A stretch of DNA of 64,000 nucleotides. Origin: Microbacterium sp. LWH11-1.2. GTDB lineage: Bacteria > Actinomycetota > Actinomycetes > Actinomycetales > Microbacteriaceae. A program made the position numbers and the translations under genes. The DNA is taken from the NCBI RefSeq assembly GCF_038397745.1, contig NZ_CP151636.1:3286001-3350000 (forward strand). The letters run 5' to 3'. The notes beneath the pieces were generated by a model. It saw only the letters and a list, made by a program, of their open reading frames with translations. It did not search any database and had not been told where the DNA came from. Below are positions 10,332-17,573 of this stretch, piece after piece (positions within the stretch are counted from its first letter, which is position 1; every line of letters starts with the position of its first letter).

Positions 10332-11120
10332 TCAGGCTCCTTCCACGGCGGCAGCAGGGTCGGAGACCGTGCGCCGCTCGATGCGCTTGGGGATGTCGGG
10401 GCCGACCTCGACGATGCGATGCACGTAGACGCCCGGCAGATGGATGCTGTCCGGGTCGAGGTCGCCCGGTTCCACGAGTCGCTCGACCTGCGCGATGCAC
10501 ACGCGACCGGCCATCGCGGCGAGCGGGTTGAAGTTGCGCGCCGCCTTGTTGAAGACGAGGTTGCCGTGGCGGTCGCCGGCGGCGGCGTGCACGAGGGAGA
10601 AGTCGGTCGTGATGGCCTCCTCGAGGACGAACTCCTTCGGCACGCCGTCCACGTCGAACGTGCGGACGTCCTTCACCGGGGAGGCCACGGCGATCGACCC
10701 GTCCGTGTTGTATCTCCGGGGCAGCCCTCCCTCGGCGACCTGCGTGCCGACCCCGGTCTGGGTGAAGAACGCGGCGATGCCGGAGCCGCCGGCCCGGAGC
10801 TTCTCGGCGAGCGTGCCCTGCGGGGTCAGTTCGAGTTCGAGCTCGCCCGAGAGGAACTGCCGCTCGAACTCCTTGTTCTCGCCGACGTACGACGAGGTCA
10901 TCTTGCGGATGCGCTGTGCCGCGAGCAGGACCCCGAGGCCCCAGTCGTCCACGCCGCAGTTGTTGCTGACGACGCTGAGCCCTTTCGTCCCCTGCGCGAG
11001 CAGAGCCTCGATGAGGGCGATCGGGTTGCCGGAGAGACCGAACCCTCCGACCGCGAGAGATGAACCGTCTGTGATGTCGGAGACGGCCGCTGCCGCCGAT
11101 TCCCACTGTTTGTCGATCAC
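10332..11120 (-). CDS. scoA: 3-oxoacid CoA-transferase subunit A
   Basis: This is the CoA-binding partner of the subunit encoded next, 262 residues. Evidence: [20 protein letters not shown] near residues 20-39, [34 protein letters not shown], and [23 protein letters not shown] are typical of subunit A. I chose the GTG at 11118-11120 because GAAGGAG lies just before it. The open frame runs on upstream for 285 codons, but that part is antisense to the IclR gene and has shadow-type composition. It is first in the sco operon and divergent from the IclR regulator, with an inverted repeat between them. Confidence 0.92.
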   Translation of the reverse strand: MIDKQWESAAAAVSDITDGSSLAVGGFGLSGNPIALIEALLAQGTKGLSVVSNNCGVDDWGLGVLLAAQRIRKMTSSYVGENKEFERQFLSGELELELTPQGTLAEKLRAGGSGIAAFFTQTGVGTQVAEGGLPRRYNTDGSIAVASPVKDVRTFDVDGVPKEFVLEEAITTDFSLVHAAAGDRHGNLVFNKAARNFNPLAAMAGRVCIAQVERLVEPGDLDPDSIHLPGVYVHRIVEVGPDIPKRIERRTVSDPAAAVEGA

Positions 11121-11193
11121 GCCTGCTCCTTCGAATACGCGTCCTCGTCCAGCATCCGCCTTTCTCCCCCGACGAGGGAACAACAGTCTTGCG

Positions 11194-11224
11194 ATGTGGG
11201 CGATCTCGGAGATAGCGTCCACAT
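11194..11224. promoter_or_regulatory. Candidate IclR operator
   Basis: ATGTGGGCG (11194-11202) and CGTCCACAT (11216-11224) form an inverted repeat with one internal mismatch. ATCTC-G-GAGAT is a second palindrome nested inside. The element ends one base before the IclR ATG, overlaps its TAGCGT -10 box (11213-11218), and lies about 75 bases upstream of scoA. This is where an autorepressor or activator of the divergent pair would bind. Confidence 0.65.
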
Positions 11225-11225
11225 T

Positions 11226-12014
11226 ATGGAACCGGCATCCCGCACCGTCCCCGGCGCTCAGGCCATCGCCAGAGCCGCCTCCCTGCTGCGCCTCGTCACG
11301 GCGGCCGGCGCCGAGGGGGCTTCTCTGCAGGACCTGGCTCGCGCGGCGGATCTCTCGAGATCGACCGCGCACCGCCTGCTCAGCGCGCTGAAGGCCGAGG
11401 GACTGGTCGATCGAGACGGCGAGAGCACCCGCTGGATGCCGGGGCCCGAGCTCTTCCTCATGGGGTCGGTGGCGGCGGCGAGGTACGACGTCACCGGGCT
11501 CGCGCGCGACATCGTTCGCTCGCTGGCCGTCAAGACCGAGGAGAGCGCCTTCTTCTCCGTGCGGCGCGCCGACGAGACGGTGTGCCTGCTGCGCGAGGAG
11601 GGATCGTTCCCGATCCGCTCGTTCGTGCTCAGTGAGGGCGTGCGGTTCCCCCTGGGTGTCGCGAGCGCGGGTCTCGCCATCCTGGCCTTCCTCCCTGACC
11701 ACGATGTGGATGCGTACCTCGAACGTCATCCGGAGCTGGAGAGCAGCTGGGGCCGCGCGCACGGAGACCTCCCGCTGCGCACACGGCTGACCGAGACGAA
11801 GGAGCGCGGCTACGCCGTGAATCCGGGCTTGATCGTGGAGGGCAGCTGGGGCATGGGGGCCGCCGTGTTCGATCGCGCAGGTCGCCCGGAATGGGCGCTC
11901 AGCCTCACCGGTGTGGAGTTCCGCTTCGGCCACGATCGCATCGCCGAACTCGGCCGCACGCTGCTGTCTCACGCGCACCAGCTGTCGGCGCGCATCGCGA
12001 GCGCTCGGCGGTGA
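11226..12014 (+). CDS. IclR-family transcriptional regulator
   Basis: This is a 262-residue one-component regulator. The N-terminal winged helix is visible in IARAASLLRLV and LQDLARAADLSRSTAHRLLSALKAEGLVDR (about residues 17-65). The C-terminal effector-binding IclR domain contains ESAFFSVRRADETVCLL, FPLGVASAGLAILAFLP and RGYAVNPGLIVEG. It is divergent from the CoA-transferase/thiolase operon, its likely target, and has a palindrome across its own promoter. The ATG at 11226 lies seven bases after TAGCGT, so the mRNA is probably leaderless. A GTG ten codons upstream is possible but would lie inside the operator. Confidence 0.9.
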   Translation: MEPASRTVPGAQAIARAASLLRLVTAAGAEGASLQDLARAADLSRSTAHRLLSALKAEGLVDRDGESTRWMPGPELFLMGSVAAARYDVTGLARDIVRSLAVKTEESAFFSVRRADETVCLLREEGSFPIRSFVLSEGVRFPLGVASAGLAILAFLPDHDVDAYLERHPELESSWGRAHGDLPLRTRLTETKERGYAVNPGLIVEGSWGMGAAVFDRAGRPEWALSLTGVEFRFGHDRIAELGRTLLSHAHQLSARIASARR

Positions 12015-12021
12015 GAGCCCG

Positions 12022-12057
12022 ATTCATACCAACAGGTATATAATTGCTGGTATGAAT
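12022..12057. promoter_or_regulatory. MarR promoter with perfect 10-bp inverted repeat over the start codon
   Basis: ATTCATACCA (12022-12031) and TGGTATGAAT (12048-12057) are exact reverse complements 16 bases apart. TATAAT, the best -10 box in the window, lies between them at 12039-12044, and the right arm covers the ATG. Binding of the encoded MarR protein here would block both transcription and, for a leaderless message, the start codon region. Confidence 0.8.
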
Positions 12058-12489
12058 CGTTCGGAAGTGATCCCTTCGCTCGTGCTCTCCGGCTACGCGC
12101 TCGGGCGCATCGCCGCGCAGGATGCCGGCAACGATGCACCAGCCGCCCAGTGGCGCGTACTGAGTCTCCTGGAACAGGCGGGAGCGCAGCGCGTCGGCAC
12201 TCTCGCTTCCGCCGCGCGCACGACGCAGCCCGGCATGACGCGCCTGATCGGCGGACTCGAGCGGGACGGACTCGTGCGACGCTCCTCCGACCCGGACGAT
12301 TCACGGGCCATCGTCGTCGACATCACGGCGCACGGCGCCGACACGCTCTCCGCGTGGCGTCGGGAGTTCCGCGAGACGCTCGCTCCGCGCTTCGCGGGCC
12401 TGAGCGACGACGACTGGAGCGCCCTCAGCCGAGCGGCCGAGATCCTCGCCGCGCACACCACCCCCGACTCGACAGGAGAAGCACGGTGA
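12052..12489 (+). CDS. MarR-family transcriptional regulator
   Basis: This encodes a 145-residue winged-helix repressor. The DNA-binding core is AAQWRVLSLLEQAGAQRVGTLASAARTTQPGMTRLIGGLERDGL (split here from residues about 26-70), and SDPDDSRAIVVDITAHG is the beta-wing. The ATG lies seven bases after TATAAT, so the transcript should be leaderless. The coding frame continues open upstream but there crosses the end of the IclR gene. The gene overlaps the following MFS gene by four bases (GTGA), the classic arrangement of a MarR repressor controlling an efflux pump. The inducing ligand is unknown. Confidence 0.92.
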   Translation: MNRSEVIPSLVLSGYALGRIAAQDAGNDAPAAQWRVLSLLEQAGAQRVGTLASAARTTQPGMTRLIGGLERDGLVRRSSDPDDSRAIVVDITAHGADTLSAWRREFRETLAPRFAGLSDDDWSALSRAAEILAAHTTPDSTGEAR

Positions 12490-13715
12490 ACACCCCCGCC
12501 ACCACCTCGGTATGGAAGCAGCCCGCGCAGGTCTGGGCCGTCGCGTTCGCCTGCGTCGTCGCCTTCATGGGCATCGGGCTCGTCGACCCGATCCTCCCGG
12601 CGATCGCCGAGTCCCTCGAGGCCTCGCCGGTCGAGACCGAGCTGCTCTTCACGAGCTACCTGCTGGTGACGGGGCTGGCGATGCTCGTGACGAGCTGGAT
12701 CTCCAGCCGGATCGGCGCCAAGGCCACACTCCTGATCGGCCTGGCGCTGATCGTCGCCTTCTCGCTCCTCTGCGCGCTCAGCGGCAGCGTCGATGCCGTC
12801 ATCGGGTTCCGTGCGGGTTGGGGACTCGGCAACGCGCTCTTCATCTCCACGGCCCTCGCCACGATCGTCGGGGCGGCATCCGGCGGCAGCAGCGCGGCCA
12901 TCATCCTGTACGAGGCCGCCCTCGGACTCGGCATCGCGATCGGTCCGCTCCTCGGCGGAATCCTCGGCGAGCAGAGCTGGCGCGGGCCGTTCTTCGGCGT
13001 CGTCGCCCTCATGGCCATCGCCTTCGTCGCCGTGCTGGTGCTCCTGCGTGGTCCCGGTGAGAAGCGTCAGCCGGTGCCCTTCTCGGCGCCGTTCACCGCG
13101 TTGCGTCAGCCCGCGCTCGCGATCCTCGCGGTCGCCGCCCTGTTCTACAACATCGGATTCTTCGTCCTCCTGGCGTTCTCGCCGTTCCCGCTCGGATTCG
13201 GAGCGCTCGGCATCGGGTTCGCGTTCTTCGGCTGGGGTGTCGCCCTCGCGGTCACGAGCGTCTGGGTCGCTCCCGTCCTGATGCGTCGGATGCCGCGGAC
13301 CCGCATCATCCTCATCGTGCTGCCGCTGCTCGCGCTCGATCTCGTGGCCGCCGGGCTCGTCGTCAGAAGCGCCGGCGCCCTGGTCGCCTGCATCGTGATC
13401 GGCGGACTGCTGCTCGGTGTGATGAACACCGTCCTGACGGAGGCCGTGATGGAGGCGACCGACCTCCCCCGCTCCGTGGCGTCGTCGGCCTACTCGGCCG
13501 TCCGCTTCCTGGGCGGCGCCATGGCTCCGCCGATCGCCGCGCTGCTGTGGCACGCGTTCAACGCGACGGTGCCGTATCTCTTCGCCGCCGTGTCCGTGCT
13601 GCTCGCCGCCCTCACGGTGTTCCTCGGACGCCGCGTGCTCGCGCACATCGATGACGAGCCATCAGATGCGGCTGCCGAAGACGCTGAGGCGATCCTGATC
13701 GGTGATGCCGCCTGA
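12486..13715 (+). CDS. MFS efflux transporter
   Basis: This is a 409-residue integral membrane protein with about twelve hydrophobic segments. VAFMGIGLVDPILPAIAESL in the first helix, LVTSWISSRIGAKATLL (motif-A-like loop) and ALGLGIAIGPLLGGILGEQSWRGPF (motif C, the antiporter signature of drug:H+ exporters) support drug efflux. The GTG start at 12486 overlaps the marR stop. The reading frame is open further upstream only as a shadow of marR. The tail EPSDAAAEDAEA is acidic and cytoplasmic. Substrate unknown; co-regulation with marR is inferred from the overlap. Confidence 0.9.
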   Translation: MNTPATTSVWKQPAQVWAVAFACVVAFMGIGLVDPILPAIAESLEASPVETELLFTSYLLVTGLAMLVTSWISSRIGAKATLLIGLALIVAFSLLCALSGSVDAVIGFRAGWGLGNALFISTALATIVGAASGGSSAAIILYEAALGLGIAIGPLLGGILGEQSWRGPFFGVVALMAIAFVAVLVLLRGPGEKRQPVPFSAPFTALRQPALAILAVAALFYNIGFFVLLAFSPFPLGFGALGIGFAFFGWGVALAVTSVWVAPVLMRRMPRTRIILIVLPLLALDLVAAGLVVRSAGALVACIVIGGLLLGVMNTVLTEAVMEATDLPRSVASSAYSAVRFLGGAMAPPIAALLWHAFNATVPYLFAAVSVLLAALTVFLGRRVLAHIDDEPSDAAAEDAEAILIGDAA

Positions 13716-13746
13716 GGCGCTCGTCGGGCTTCGCTACGGTGGAGCG

Positions 13747-14229
13747 ATGAGCGATGCCTCCTCCCTCCCCGAACGCAGCGTCATCGTGCACCGTCACCTG
13801 ACGGATGCCGGCGTGGACACCGAGATCCGCGTCCTCCCCGACTCTGCTCGCACCGCGGTCGAAGCCGCGTCCGCGATCGGCTGCGAGGTCGCCGCGATCG
13901 CCAACAGCCTCGTGTTCCTCGCCGACGGCGCACCGGTACTGGTGATGACGAGCGGCGGACACCGTGCCGATCTCGTGGTGCTGGCCCGGAACATCGGCGC
14001 CGCGGAGATCGTGATGGCACCGGCATCCGTCGTCCGGTCTGCCACGGGCCAGGTGATCGGCGGAGTCGCTCCGGTGGGTCACCCTGCCGCTCTGCGCACC
14101 TTCGTCGACGAGGACCTGCAGCGGTTCGACGTGATCTGGGCCGCAGCCGGACACCCGCACACAGTGATGCCTCTGACCTTCGACGAACTCCGTCGGATCA
14201 CCGACGGTCAGGTCATCGCGGTGGTGTGA
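13747..14229 (+). CDS. YbaK/ProX-type aminoacyl-tRNA deacylase
   Basis: The 160-residue protein has the YbaK/aa-tRNA editing fold. Members in trans hydrolyse mischarged tRNAs such as Ala- or Cys-tRNA(Pro). Supporting blocks: IGCEVAAIANSLVFLADGAPVLVMTSGGHRAD, where the lysine often found in the YbaK site is not obvious, and GVAPVGHPAALRTFVDEDL, the conserved GxxPxG loop. The ATG follows TACGGT (13735-13740) by six bases, predicting a leaderless mRNA. It stops one base before the convergent lipoprotein gene, with no room for an intergenic terminator. Exact tRNA substrate unknown. Confidence 0.85.
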   Translation: MSDASSLPERSVIVHRHLTDAGVDTEIRVLPDSARTAVEAASAIGCEVAAIANSLVFLADGAPVLVMTSGGHRADLVVLARNIGAAEIVMAPASVVRSATGQVIGGVAPVGHPAALRTFVDEDLQRFDVIWAAAGHPHTVMPLTFDELRRITDGQVIAVV

Positions 14230-14230
14230 G

Positions 14231-14641
14231 TCACTTCACCGTGACTTCGATCTTCGCCGTCTTCTGATCTTCCGGGTCCTCCGGGATCTCCCCACGGAAG
14301 CGGTACTCGAACTCGATCACGGTCGTCCCCTCCCCCGCCGGCGCGAATCGGTACGTGACCTCGCTGGGCGCACCGGTCATGCCGTCCTCGCCGAGATAGC
14401 GCGAGCGCTCCTCCCCGGGGCCGAGTACAGCGGGATCGGGCTCCTGCGTGATCTCCCAGTCCTCACCCACCGAGGAGTTGACCTCGCCGAAGTCGATGAC
14501 GAGCGCCTCACCCGGGGCGAGAGTGACGGAGTCCGCCGTGTGGTCGATGACCTTCTCAGCCGCGCTGGCGCAGGACGCGAGTCCCGCTGCCACGGCGATC
14601 GTGCCGACCAGGATCACTGCGGACCGAATGAATCCGTGCAT
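14231..14641 (-). CDS. Secreted lipoprotein, possibly protease-inhibitor (I42)-like
   Basis: This encodes 136 residues. The N-terminus has a signal peptide with lipobox LASC and the modified cysteine at position 24, so the mature protein is anchored on the outer face of the membrane. The remainder is beta-rich. VTLAPGEALVIDFGEVNSS, an aromatic DWEI, and a terminal FAPAGEGTTVIEFEYRFRGE loosely follow the layout of chagasin-type inhibitors, but the diagnostic NPTTGY and RPW loops are not intact. I therefore offer that only as a possibility. A GGAGG-type ribosome site precedes the ATG. Convergent with the YbaK gene. Confidence 0.8.
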   Translation of the reverse strand: MHGFIRSAVILVGTIAVAAGLASCASAAEKVIDHTADSVTLAPGEALVIDFGEVNSSVGEDWEITQEPDPAVLGPGEERSRYLGEDGMTGAPSEVTYRFAPAGEGTTVIEFEYRFRGEIPEDPEDQKTAKIEVTVK

Positions 14642-14685
14642 CGCACTCCCCCTCCGAGATGAGGATCACGGTATCGCATGTCGCG

Positions 14686-15054
14686 TCAGAGGAGCGGAGC
14701 GAACGATGCGGGGACCGTCACGTTCGGCGGGACCCCGATGAACAGGGGCGCGACCTGTTCCGGCGTGTAACCGGCGATGCCGCAGCCGACGGGCGTCAGC
14801 AGGAACCGCAGTTCCGGGTGCACCGACGCATAGGCGATGAAGGCGCGCGCCTCGCTCTCGAGCACGTCCAGCCCGCTCATCGTGTCGATCGCGTAGGTCT
14901 GACCGTGGCGCCCGTGGCCCTCACCCCACACCGCGCCGAACCTCTCATGGGCGATGCGCGCCGCACTGCCGCCATGCTGGCCTGCCGCATTCGAACCGAA
15001 CACGAAGACCTCATCCGGACGCAGCTCGGAGATGCGCTCAGGGGTGGTTTCCAT
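14686..15054 (-). CDS. A1S_2505-like (phage non-structural-type) protein
   Basis: This is a 122-residue soluble protein with the sequence VFVFGSNAAGQHGGSAARIAHERFGA near residues 16-41, then TYAIDTM and LLTPVGCGIAGYTPEQVAPLF. This pattern (FGSN-GxHGxGAA, TPVGCGxAGY) I recognise from the A1S_2505 family, found in phages and many bacterial chromosomes and resembling the macro-domain layout. The biochemical activity is unknown to me. TAGTGT (15061-15066, minus) precedes the ATG by six bases, so it is predicted leaderless. It lies directly downstream of tRNA-Lys on the same strand, with a terminator between. Base composition is like its neighbours, so there is no direct sign of recent transfer. 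Confidence 0.75.
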   Translation of the reverse strand: METTPERISELRPDEVFVFGSNAAGQHGGSAARIAHERFGAVWGEGHGRHGQTYAIDTMSGLDVLESEARAFIAYASVHPELRFLLTPVGCGIAGYTPEQVAPLFIGVPPNVTVPASFAPLL

Positions 15055-15084
15055 AGCGGAACACTACGCCGCAGCCGTGAAAGC

Positions 15085-15121
15085 AGAAAAGCCCCGGAAA
15101 CTGGCGAGAGTTTCCGAGGCT
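15085..15121 (-). terminator. Rho-independent terminator after tRNA-Lys
   Basis: On the minus strand AGCCTCGGAAACT pairs with AGTTTCCGGGGCT around a six-base loop, followed by TTTTCTGCTTT. This hairpin plus U-run lies seven bases past the tRNA 3' end and would separate it from the gene at 14686-15054. Confidence 0.85.
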
Positions 15122-15127
15122 GATCCG

Positions 15128-15200
15128 TGCACCCCCTCGGACTTGAACCGAGAACCCACTGATTAAGAGTCAGTTGCTCTGCCGATTGAGCTAGAGGTGC
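15128..15200 (-). tRNA. tRNA-Lys (anticodon CTT)
   Basis: The 73-base cloverleaf reads GCACCTC at the 5' side of the acceptor. The D arm is GCTC-AATCGGCA-GAGC, the anticodon stem is ACTGA/TCAGT around the loop CTCTTAA (anticodon CTT, codon AAG), and the T arm is CTCGG-TTCAAGT-CCGAG. Pairing at acceptor position 6 is a T-G wobble. The discriminator is A, and the 3' CCA is not encoded. A TAATGT -10-like hexamer lies about 30 bases upstream. Confidence 0.96.
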
Positions 15201-15354
15201 GTGGCCCGGGATGACCCCGACCGAGGAATTACATTACCAGCCGATGGGCCCGAGGCGAAATCGAGGTCACCCCGGGCGTGGCAGACGCCGGACGGGCCAG
15301 AAACCTGGCGGAACGTCCCTCTGGCCGCCTCGCACGAACGACTATTCTGGGACC

Positions 15355-16152
15355 GTGACCGCCTCCCCCAGCGACGACCTCCTCACCCGCGACCTCGAGC
15401 TCGCGCTCCGCCTCGCGGATGCCGCCGATGCCCAGTCGCTCCCGCGTTTCGACTCCGCGGACCTCGAGATCTCGACGAAGGCCGACAACTCGCACGTGAC
15501 CGACGCCGACCTCGCGACCGAGCGCGCGATCCGCGGCATCCTCGAGGCCGAGCGCCCCGACGACGGCATCTTCGGCGAGGAGTTCGGAGCGCAGGGCAGC
15601 ACGCAGCGCCAGTGGATCATCGACCCGATCGACGGCACGGCGAACTTCCTCCGTGGCGTCCCGCTGTGGGGCACGATGATCGCCCTCGCGATCGACGGAG
15701 TCCCCCAGGTCGGGGTCGTGAGCATGCCGGCGTTCGGGCGACGCTGGTGGGCGTCCACGGGCAACGGCGCATGGACGTCGAGCCCCGAAGGACCCCGACG
15801 GATCCAGGCGTCCTCGGTGGCCGCACTGGACGATGCCAGCGTCAGCTTCCAGAGCATCGCGCAGTGGTCGCGCGCCGGACACCGTGATGCGCTCCTCACG
15901 CTCGCGGATCACGTCTGGCGCGATCGCGCGTACGGCGACGTCTACGCCTACATGCTCCTGGCCGAGGGCCGCATCGACATGGTCGCCGAGTTCGACGTCA
16001 AGGAGTACGACATCGCGGCAGCCGTCCCGATCGTCCGGGAAGCGGGCGGACGCATGACGTCGTTCGACGGCGAGGACACGATCTCCGCCCGCTCGACCCT
16101 CGCCACCAACGGCGTCCTCCACGATGCCTTCCTGACGCTCCTGCACGACTGA
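15355..16152 (+). CDS. hisN: Inositol-monophosphatase-family phosphatase, probable histidinol-phosphatase
   Basis: The 265-residue Mg-dependent sugar/histidinol phosphatase has the family signature complete: GEEFG metal glutamates near residue 77, WIIDPIDGTANFLRG (metal aspartates) near residues 92-106, and WDVKEYD-type FDVKEYDIAAAVPIVREAGG near the end. Actinobacteria use a member of this family for the penultimate histidine step, and the size and opening LELALRLADAADA fit HisN. No other his gene is near, so inositol or another sugar phosphate remains possible. The GTG at 15355 follows TATTCT (15343-15348) by six bases: a leaderless GTG start. Confidence 0.85.
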   Translation: MTASPSDDLLTRDLELALRLADAADAQSLPRFDSADLEISTKADNSHVTDADLATERAIRGILEAERPDDGIFGEEFGAQGSTQRQWIIDPIDGTANFLRGVPLWGTMIALAIDGVPQVGVVSMPAFGRRWWASTGNGAWTSSPEGPRRIQASSVAALDDASVSFQSIAQWSRAGHRDALLTLADHVWRDRAYGDVYAYMLLAEGRIDMVAEFDVKEYDIAAAVPIVREAGGRMTSFDGEDTISARSTLATNGVLHDAFLTLLHD

Positions 16153-16171
16153 TCGGACTGCGAGGCCCGCC

Positions 16172-16741
16172 ATGCTCCGCCGCATCATCTCCGCCGTCGC
16201 CGGTGGACTGGTGGCGCTCGGCGCACTGGCAGCCTGTGCGGCGCCGTCGGATCCGCCGGCGTCCTCGCCCTCCGCGTCGACGGCGAGGACACCCGACACG
16301 GACGGTGGTCCGACGGGCTCCCCCTCCGCGACCGGACCGGGCGAGGAGATCTCCTGCGAGACGATGATCTCGCCGGGAACGGTGGACGCGCTCTCGGCGG
16401 CCGGATGGACCGCGCAGCCGAAGGAGTTCGTGATCGGCGGCGTCGAGCTCACCGCCGGGATGCTGTGCTTCTGGGCGGACTACTCGGTCGGCTCCGACCA
16501 CGGACAGCTCTACGGGTGGTCGCCGATCACCGCCGACCAGGCCGCCGAGGCCCAGGAGGCACTGGCTGCCGGCAAGTGGCGCCGTGAGGAGGGCCCGCAG
16601 GGCGTGTACTTCACCGAGGACCCGGAGTACTCGATGGGCACCGACGACGACGGCTACGGCATGACCTACCTGTTCGGCGACGGCTGGGTGAAGGTGTCCG
16701 ACACCCGGCAGGGACTCATCCTCGTCACCTGGTCCGGCTGA
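16172..16741 (+). CDS. Putative secreted lipoprotein
   Basis: This encodes 189 residues not recognised as a named family. A signal peptide with lipobox LAAC places the lipid-modified cysteine at position 22. A Ser/Pro/Thr-rich linker of about 35 residues follows, then a compact domain with two cysteines (EISCETMI and GMLCFWAD) that could form a disulfide, and aromatic-rich YLFGDGWVKVSD near the end. This is an extracytoplasmic tethered domain of unknown role. It starts 19 bases after hisN and may be read from that promoter. It ends convergent with the siderophore ABC operon. Confidence 0.8.
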   Translation: MLRRIISAVAGGLVALGALAACAAPSDPPASSPSASTARTPDTDGGPTGSPSATGPGEEISCETMISPGTVDALSAAGWTAQPKEFVIGGVELTAGMLCFWADYSVGSDHGQLYGWSPITADQAAEAQEALAAGKWRREEGPQGVYFTEDPEYSMGTDDDGYGMTYLFGDGWVKVSDTRQGLILVTWSG

Positions 16742-16760
16742 ACCGAACGCCTCCGTGCGC

Positions 16761-17573
16761 TCAGCGATTCTCCGCGGAGCGCACACGACCGATCGGCACG
16801 ACACTGGGCTTGCCGGTGATCGGATCGGGCACGACCACGCACGGGAGGCCGAAGACCTCCTCGACGAGCTCAGCGGTCACGATGTCGGATGGGCGTCCCT
16901 CCGCCACCACCTCGCCGTCCTTCATCGCTATGAGGTGCGTGGCATAGCGGGCGGCGTGATTCAGGTCGTGCAGGACCGCGACCAGCGTGCTTCCTCCCTC
17001 GTGCAGGTCGGTCAGCAGCTCGAGGAGCTCGATCTGATGAGCGATGTCGAGGAACGTCGTCGGCTCATCGAGGAGCAGGAGCGGCGTCTGCTGCGCGAGG
17101 ACCATCGCGACCCAGACCCGCTGGCGCTGTCCTCCCGAGAGCTCGTCGACGAGTCGTGCGGACAGCTCCGTGATCCCGGTCGCCGCCATCGCCTCGTCGA
17201 CCGCGGTCTGATCGTCGTCCGACCACGGTCGCATCAATGTCTGGTGGGGATATCGACCTCGCGCCACGAGGTCCGACACACGGATGCCGTCCGGGGCGAG
17301 CGAACTCTGCGGGAGGAGACCGACCCGGCGCGCGACCTCCTTGGCGCGGTAGCTGTGGATCTCCTTCCCGTCGAGGACCACATCGCCCTTCTCCGGCCGG
17401 ATGAGGCGCGAGAGCGCACGCAGCAGCGTGGACTTGCCGCAGGCATTGGGACCGACGATCACCGTGAAGGAGCCGTCGGGAATCGCGACGGTCAGGTCTG
17501 TGGAGATCGTCCTGCGGTCGTAGCCGATCGTCACCCCTTCGGCGTGCAGAAGGGTCGAGGGCTTTCCGGTCAT
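16761..17573 (-). CDS. Iron-siderophore ABC transporter ATP-binding protein
   Basis: This is a 270-residue ATPase of the FepC/FecE type that powers uptake of ferric siderophores. Walker A is GPNACGKST at residues 41-49, the signature is LSGGQRQRVW, Walker B is LLLLDEPTTFLD, and the H-loop lies in VAVLHDLNHAARY. PNACGKST and TFLDIAHQIELLELL are characteristic of the siderophore/B12 importer class. The start is the ATG at 17571-17573, overlapping the permease gene by four bases. It is the last gene of the operon binding protein - permease - permease - ATPase. Confidence 0.95.
   Translation of the reverse strand: MTGKPSTLLHAEGVTIGYDRRTISTDLTVAIPDGSFTVIVGPNACGKSTLLRALSRLIRPEKGDVVLDGKEIHSYRAKEVARRVGLLPQSSLAPDGIRVSDLVARGRYPHQTLMRPWSDDDQTAVDEAMAATGITELSARLVDELSGGQRQRVWVAMVLAQQTPLLLLDEPTTFLDIAHQIELLELLTDLHEGGSTLVAVLHDLNHAARYATHLIAMKDGEVVAEGRPSDIVTAELVEEVFGLPCVVVPDPITGKPSVVPIGRVRSAENR

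Noticed and set aside
11121..11978. N-terminal extension of scoA opposite the IclR gene
   Set aside because: There is no similarity to CoA-transferases, and it is antisense to a clear IclR regulator. GAAGGAG marks the GTG at 11120.
12093..13646. 517-codon minus-strand frame opposite marR and the MFS gene
   Set aside because: The translation is an extreme Glu/Arg/Gly/Asp repeat-like shadow. The plus strand encodes a membrane protein with motif C.
14229..14246. AGTCAC / GTGACT inverted repeat at the junction of two convergent genes
   Set aside because: It is only six bases per arm, lies mainly inside the lipoprotein coding sequence and lacks a U-run, so it is not called a terminator.
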